A DNA stretch of 64,000 nucleotides, taken from assembly GCA_015680685.1 (NCBI GenBank), contig MNCI01028261.1, positions 5,085 to 69,084 on the forward strand, in the 5' to 3' direction. The notes beneath the pieces are model-generated. The model searched no databases, was not told the origin of the DNA, and saw nothing but the letters and a program-made list of their open reading frames with translations. The position numbers and the translations under genes were made by a program. Source of the stretch: Gnetum montanum (taxonomy: Eukaryota; Streptophyta; Gnetopsida; Gnetales; Gnetaceae). This document shows positions 58,062 through 64,000 of the stretch, one piece after another (the stretch's first letter is position 1; every line of letters begins with the position of its first letter).

Positions 58062-59972
58062 ATCTCTCCCTTCCAACTTAGTCATGGGGGATATGGCCAC
58101 CCATACTAACACCTTTGGTGACTCCTTAGTTTTTAACCCTTTTGTTTTACACATTTTTGGTTTTACAACTTTTTCTTTTCATCTTCTTTGTTTTACTTAT
58201 TTATATTTTTGTAAGGTTATTTGTCTTCTCTTAGTTTTTTTTGACACTAATGTTAATATATTCCATATCTATTATCTACTCTTTTACTTTCTTTTATGGT
58301 TATGTTTATTTATGTTTGATGTGTTTCCATTATTTTTCTACTAATAAGGTGGCATGTACAATGGAAATGCACTACTCGATGGTGGTATGCTTTATTTGTA
58401 ATTTGATTATTGATGTCTAGTTTCTGACTTTGAATGTCATTACTGACAACTGGGACATGGTTTCTTTTCATGTAANAAGGTATGGCTTCAAAGGGATGCG
58501 GTATTCTTTGTGCTTTTCTGTTTTCCTGTGTGCAGGAGTGTTCTTGTAAGCTTCTCACCATTTTGTGTCATTTCATAACAAGAAGTCAAATAAGTCCTTG
58601 CATGATATGGTCCTCATTACAAAAAAAAAAAAGATGAGAATTCAAAGCACACCCCTTGGACAAAATAAATGTGAAAAATGCATGGGTCTTTTCATGGTGT
58701 GGTTCTCATTAAAAAAAAGGAAAAAAAACAAACACACGTGGAAATTTAAAGCACACCCCTTAGACCAAATAAAAGGACTACAAGCATTGGTTATGAGACT
58801 TGTCTTGTCTCCTCTAACTAAGGCCCTTTCTCACATCCTACTTTCACTCCAATTTGGAATGGTGGTTGTTTTGTAGGAGTATTCTTGTATCCCAAGGGAT
58901 GGACTTGCCTTAGAATGTCAATCTGAAGTCACTGAAAGTGGTTGGTTTTGATTTATACTAAGGAAGGATCCTACCAAGTCAATTAATCACAAACTCCACA
59001 AGGGACTATATGTGACCATAATTAGGAACTCCATTCCACTTTCTTTTTCATCCATCTATGCTTTCCATATCTCACCTCACTGTTAATTTCATGTTTTGAT
59101 TCAATGTTCTGGTTTGATGTGTTTGGTTTCTCAGTTAGTTACTTTTGGATTTTTGTACTTAACTTTTCATAACCATTAATCATCCATGGTGCCCATGGAC
59201 ACCTTGGTTTGAAGTTATGCAAGGGCATAAAAGGCTTGTGCCTTCTTTGGGAAGGACCCACTTGCATATCTTTTGGTGTGGTTAAGTTAAGTTCTTTACC
59301 CTTAGACATTGTTACAATCAAATTCTTTCTATTTATCCCATTCATGTCATCCAATTGTATGCACCTTCACAACTATTTGTAATGAATTCCTTTTTATTAT
59401 TGTGAATACCCTCTTTCAAGTACTCCTTGTGTTACGCCTTTTCTGAATTGCATGGATTACTTCTCTTATTTAATCCATTCATTAATCTTTCCACTAATAA
59501 TATCAAGCAATCAATCTATCACAATCATAACTTGGCTAGATAAAATCACTAACGAGACAAGGTACTAAGCCATTATCTATTGTACTATATATACTAATCC
59601 TTGGTTTTATTGTGATTGTAGTGGGAAGCATGGACAGGAAGCAGGACTATCATCACTAAGGAGAATGCAACCATATCACTCATGGGAGATTGTTCATGAT
59701 TGCTGGATCTCTTCTAACTCTCCCTCATTCTTCTAATACCAAGAGGGGTTTGATTTTTTTTGGATCCATTGGTGTTCTTTCCTACTATCATGAACATCTA
59801 ATGTTGTACACCATTGTAATATTATATGCTCGAGCACTTTTGTATTTGTCTATTTTCTCTATGTCACTCTGCATGTTAGTCAAATAAGTCCACACCCCCT
59901 ATTATATTTTGTAATAGACTTATTCCTATTCTTTTGTACTCAAGTAAGGGTTTTCATTTAGTCATGTGGGTA
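58062..59972 (+). other. 3' non-coding region and PPT of element B
   Basis: It starts with TTTAGATCTCTCCCTTCCAA and CATGGGGGATATGGCCACC, also found in A. The purine-tract block (GCATGATATGGTCCTCA...GAATTCAAAGCACACCCCTTGG) is present twice in tandem (about 58590-58665 and 58680-58775). A single N is at 58476. The region ends AGTCATGTGGGTA before the LTR (PPT). No ORF is supported. Confidence 0.65.
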
Positions 59973-60798
59973 TGATAAATTGTGTTTTTCATCACTCTAA
60001 TATCGGGGTGGTTGCAATATTGGGTATGTGATATTGTGGCCTAAGATATGATATTGTACATTCAATATCGTAGGGTTGCTCCTAGGTCTACAAATACCAC
60101 ACCCAAGCACACAATTGGGAGTATGTTTTTGGTAGTCAATAGTGAAGCTCTTACAGTTTGTCCATTTGAAAGTTAGAATATTTTCCTAGTGCCCACAGTA
60201 GGAGGTCCAAGTGTGAACAAATCTTTATTCAAGCATTGATGTACTTGAGCACATCATTGTGTTGGTAATAAAGATGAGCTCTTTGATTCATTCCTTGTAG
60301 CACTTGATATTTTCTTTCTCATGCATTTATATATTATTTTATGCACTTTACCTTTATGTTGTTAGCACAAAAATTCATTTTGATCAATTAAGCAAATCAT
60401 TAAATTACACAAGCATGACCCCTTTGAGCATACGTGTGACATTTGGTAGCTCAGAAACGATTAGCATTTGATAACCCAATAGTGTTTGCATGAAGTTTAG
60501 GATGTGTTTAGGAGATGGTTACTTCTGTTAGTCTAGATTAGACTTTAGTTTCCTCAACAATTAATCACTTTTACTTTTAATCACTCCTACTTTTATTCTT
60601 GTTCTAGGTGAGTAATTCTTGAAAGATACAAAATAATAAAAATCATATGCCTCAGTCACACTTAACCATACAATTGCATTCCACAAGTGGGACTAGGAAG
60701 ACAACAAATCAACAACACACAAAAATTGTTTAGCTCTACTGTACTTAGTAACTATATTCTATGGAATTCGATCAGATTTCATGTGAATGCTTGTGATT
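59973..60798 (+). repeat. Truncated 3' LTR of element B
   Basis: 826 bp, starting TGATAAATTGTG. The TATA box is mutated to TACAAATA (60089-60096); AATAAA is at 60267-60272. It loses homology after GCTTGTGATT, 45 or so bases before the expected end. Confidence 0.85.
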
Positions 60799-62480
60799 AG
60801 TAACGTATTGTTTAGCTCTACTCTACTGTACTTAGTAACTATATTCTACTGTTTTGTTTATAAGAGAATGTATTTGTTAGTTGTTTGAACTTAATATGTA
60901 TTAGAAGATAAGGAGTGTTAATGTGTTAATTTCAATAGATACTTTCATCAAGAGAATACAACAATGATGCATAGTATATTACTTTAAAATATGTTGTACA
61001 TCATATAGGATATGTAGTATTATCATTGTGCTTCAATAATTAACTAAATGTATCTTTGTATCTTCTTGTTTATGTCTAAACAAAAAGGAAAGAATTAAAT
61101 ATCAAATATCAAATGTATTATTACTATAAAATATTATTTTATATACCCCAAATGTATAGTGATAGTTCTAATTGGAATATATTAAACCTCTCATAATGAT
61201 GATTAAATCTTTATAAACATATCTTTTACAATAGGATGAATTCTTTTAGAATGTTACTGTTTGGTAACCCAGTAGCGCTACATGTGTTTAGCTAACTAAG
61301 CCCAAAGGTGAAGATGTAGAATCAACAATAACATATGAAGTTTTATGTAAATAAAGCTATTATGGAGCTCTAAAATAAAAAGATATTTTTAATTCAAATT
61401 TATTTCTTATAAATAATTTGAATTACTAAATCAGCATTTGAAAGTAGTTCCATAGAAAATAAATTTTTGAATCAAGGTGTTCTAAAGCTATATTTGGAGT
61501 ATCTCCACACACAACCATAGAAAAGCTTCACATGAAAATAAATTTGCTAAAATAAAAAATTAAAGAATAACATAACCAGTGTTTTGTCAAGCAATTCATG
61601 GGAAAATTAACATAATTCACATTTTCTCAAAGAGTTCATAGGGAAAGTAAAAAAATTATAATGCTATTAAGTAGTGACAATGCAAAGTAACAAAATTGAC
61701 ATTTTTTCAAGCATATTGAAAGTAAAGTAATAAAATCAACATGTTGAATTTAAATCATCAAAATTCAAAATCCTTGCAAAAGAAATAAAAGTTTAAAACC
61801 CTTATGGGAAATTGTAAACAAGAATTCAAAACCCTTTCATGAAGTATCAAACAAAACTTTAAAACCCTTAGCAAATACCCTCAAAGATGTATCATGAGTA
61901 GAAGTGATGAAACTCCCAAAAACATTAGTAGTAATAAAATATGCAATGGTTGCAAAATTCTAGAAGATGGTAGTGATATTGAAATATGTAAGAAATGAAA
62001 AATCATGGAAGATGGAGATGATGGTAAAATCCATAGGAACAAAAACCTAAAAATAAGTAGTACCAACAATAGCCATAGGTAGAGATACAAGTAAATATAA
62101 TGTAGATATCAAAATAAATGAGCACACATAATGGTGATGCATGCATAGGCAAATGCAATGGTGGAGGTAGAGATAGACATGGCAAATATATTGATGGAGG
62201 CAAAGGCATATGCTCTAGAGATACTGGTAGAGGCGATGGAGATTCCTGAATAGGTAGAGATAAAGAAGACCTCAAGCTAAAATTAGTTATGGAAGATAGC
62301 CAAACATGAGTGTAGGTATGGTTGATACCTCAATTTTATAGGGGACATGATGGAAATATCAACCATAAAGCAAGCATCATATTGTATAGAATTTGAGTGC
62401 TAAAATACTTCTATAGTTTTTATCTCTCTATTGTTAGTTTTATAAAAGCAAGATACAAATTTAGTTATTATAATTTTTAA
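60799..62480. other. No gene recognised
   Basis: AT-rich DNA. A short LTR-like scrap (TTTGGTAACCCAGTAGCGCTAC) lies at 61260. Purine-rich runs at 61880-62280 give only Leu/Ser-rich shadow ORFs on the minus strand. Confidence 0.45.
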
Positions 62481-62489
62481 TTTTTTCTA

Positions 62490-63110
62490 AAATATTGCAT
62501 AATGCTACCCAATAGAATTGAACCTACGTTCCTTGGTCTAGCTATAACATAAAACACATTGTTTTCTAAATTAAGATTTTTCTAGTTTGATATGAACATT
62601 AGACCTTGCTATTTTTGTCTAGTAATTTATATAATATTTCCTATTCTAATTTATCTAATGAGATGTTAGCCTAGAAGTAAGGGTTTACTAAGTAGAATCA
62701 AACCTATGATGTTTATATAACACATTATTTTCTAAGGAACACTACATAATATTATATTCTTATTTAAATTTATCTACTATGTGAATTTCCATAATATAAT
62801 AGTAGATAAAATATTAAAAATAATGCTTTAGCAAAAGGGATTACCATAGACATACATTATTGATTTGTCAACATGGTTGAATTTTTTTAAATTTATATCT
62901 CAATATTATCTAGTAGAATCAAAACTATAATCTTGGGTCTACAACATTTACCACTATGCTAACACCATGTCTTTGCATCCATATGCATGTCATTAACATG
63001 TAACTAAGAATATTCAATGATCTCTATTTCTAACAATGAGATGTTAGCTTAGTGGTAAGACTCTTGATTTGAAAGCAGTAGGTAATAGATTTAATTTTAT
63101 TAGATAATGC
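62490..63110. repeat. tRNA-like (SINE-type) fragments
   Basis: Plus strand at about 63045-63105: GATGTTAGCTTAGTGGTAAG (like a pol III A box, TRGCNNAGTGG), then GGTAATAGATTTAATTTT (like a decayed B box). Minus strand at about 62925-62970: GTGTTAGCATAGTGGTAAA then TAGTTTTGATTCTA. Minus strand at about 62510-62550: a B-box-like GTAGGTTCAATTCTATTGG. Plus strand at about 62660-62710: ATGTTAGCCTAGAAGTAAGG. None can fold as a functional tRNA; they look like tRNA-derived SINE copies. Confidence 0.5.
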
Positions 63111-63179
63111 TAAGTTACAAAGTTCTAACTAAACTATATATCTTAGGGTGTACCTATATTATAATTATTTCATGATTCT

Positions 63180-63565
63180 AGCATCCAATAATCTCTACCT
63201 CTAATGAGAATCACATCTTTGCTGAACTCATAACACATGCACGCACACATGGTTGATTAATCAACAAGCATAGATCATTAGTGTGATGGTAAGAAGCTGA
63301 TTAATCCTAGTTCTAATACATGGTTCTCTACCTATAATGATAATAAAATCTTTACCAAATCCATGACAAGTGCACCCACACATAATTAATTTATCAATAA
63401 ACATAGATCATCAGTGTGATGGTAATAGGATGACTAACCCTTTTTTATGAAACATAGGTCTTTGCTTCTAATGAGAATCATACCTTTTCCAAACTTGTAA
63501 CATGTGCACCCACACATGGTTGATTTATCAGTAGGCACAGATCATCAATTTGATCATAATAGGGT
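63180..63565. repeat. 133-bp tandem repeat, about 2.7 copies
   Basis: GTGTGATGGTAA recurs at 63281 and 63414. Each unit also carries CTAATGAGAATCA, GCACCCACACAT and ATCAATAnnCATAGATCA in the same order. TTAGTGTGATGGTAAG resembles a pol III A box, so the unit may derive from the neighbouring SINE-like sequence. Confidence 0.7.
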
Positions 63566-63754
63566 TAGGAACTTAATGTGGACATCACCTACAATAGTGT
63601 GTTATCTATTCAACGATTGTATCTTTTCCTTAAGTTTTGGTTATGTTCAAGCCTATTATAATGAGTTTAAAAGGCTTATGGATCAATGGGGACTTTTTTG
63701 AAGGTATTCGATCTCCAAATTTAAAAATAAGCATCTTTATTTTTTATCTTGGTG

Positions 63755-63960
63755 GAATAGACATTTACTCTAAAGAATAGACATGTACTTTGCAATATAG
63801 ATGTTTACTCTAGTAGAAAAGACATCTTGTCTAGGTAGTAGACATCTACTTCTGCTTCTAGAAGTCTTCTATTTCAAGGCTAGCTTCAAGAAAGACATCT
63901 TCTACACCTAAAAGATGTCTACTTTGAAGAAATTTGCACTTGATAAAGATATCATCTTGT
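63755..63960. repeat. Short-period AGACATCTACTT repeat cluster
   Basis: Variants of TAGACATCTACTT and its complement recur about every 20-25 bases (63766, 63778, 63797, 63817 and onward). The repeat is degenerate and its purpose unknown. Confidence 0.5.
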
Positions 63961-64000
63961 CTTCAAAGACATTCTATATAGATTTCAACAAACTACAAAC

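Larger units (their letters stand above)
50864..60798 (+). mobile_element. Gypsy element B: gag-pol, 3' LTR truncated
   Basis: 5' LTR (50864-51746), decayed PBS, gag (51907-about 53750), protease, RT, RNase H and integrase (to about 58060), non-coding block, and 3' LTR (59973-60798). It has no aORF, unlike C. The 3' LTR lacks its last 45 or so bases, where a local duplication of TTTAGCTCTACTGTACTTAG sits, so no TSD can be checked (the left flank is ATAGT). All ORFs are broken. Confidence 0.85.

Noticed and set aside
50864-60798. Interpretation as an endogenous pararetrovirus
   Set aside because: LTRs, a tRNA PBS, and the gag-PR-RT-RH-INT order identify a Ty3/gypsy retrotransposon; no movement protein or viral coat motif is present.
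1-64000. CRISPR arrays, bacterial operons, rRNA or functional tRNA genes
   Set aside because: No regularly spaced direct repeats with unique spacers, no bacterial gene organisation, and the tRNA-like pieces cannot form complete cloverleafs.

Overview
The window looks like a stretch of intergenic, heterochromatin-like DNA from a seed plant with a large, repeat-rich genome. The evidence is: Ty3/gypsy LTR elements whose primer-binding sites fit the plant Athila/Tat type (TGGCGCCGTTGCCGGGGA and decayed forms), a plant-type Helitron, copia and LINE remnants, retro-pseudogenes of plant housekeeping genes, AT-rich composition and heavy G:C-to-A:T decay. A gymnosperm is plausible but cannot be proved from sequence alone. 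I found no gene likely to be functional; almost every coding trace is broken by in-frame stops and frameshifts.

Layout. 1-3771: mostly anonymous DNA with one minus-strand aldehyde-dehydrogenase fragment. 3772-12826: chimeric gypsy element E (plus strand): LTR, PBS, a solo LTR inserted backwards into the leader, gag, no pol, a long additional ORF (aORF), and a 3' LTR of another subfamily. About 12870-14020: a minus-strand, apparently intronless pseudogene of a CCR4/Angel-type deadenylase. 14585-14856 and 15697-16170: a minisatellite and a degenerate hexamer array. About 16360-22490: a decayed Helitron (zinc-finger/DUF6570-like N-terminus, Rep, PIF1-type helicase) split by a solo LTR at 17269-18079 with target-site duplication ATTTT. 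22849-23265: a fold-back element. 24061-25330: two LTR-element scraps. 26290-27571: a LINE reverse transcriptase, interrupted by gypsy element A (27577-34889, TSD ATTAT), which lacks pol. 35757-49021: gypsy element C (minus strand, 13.3 kb, gag-PR-RT-RH-INT plus a downstream aORF). 50013-50863: a 334-bp-period tandem repeat cut off by gypsy element B (50864-60798, gag-pol). 60799-64000: anonymous AT-rich DNA with tRNA-like SINE pieces and short tandem repeats.

The four gypsy elements form one clan: all Gags start with MSSS, all LTRs end near GTATGGTTGGGCATAGGGG...CATCA, and all LTRs examined carry an AATAAAGATGAGC polyadenylation block. A, B and C also share a non-coding purine-tract block after pol. 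Full-length C and B could once have supplied enzymes for pol-less A and E. In both B and C all three integrase catalytic acids are replaced in the same way (D to N, D to N, E to K), which is the most interesting protein-level observation here. Two segments bounded by single N characters are inverted copies of nearby sequence and look like assembly patches rather than biology.
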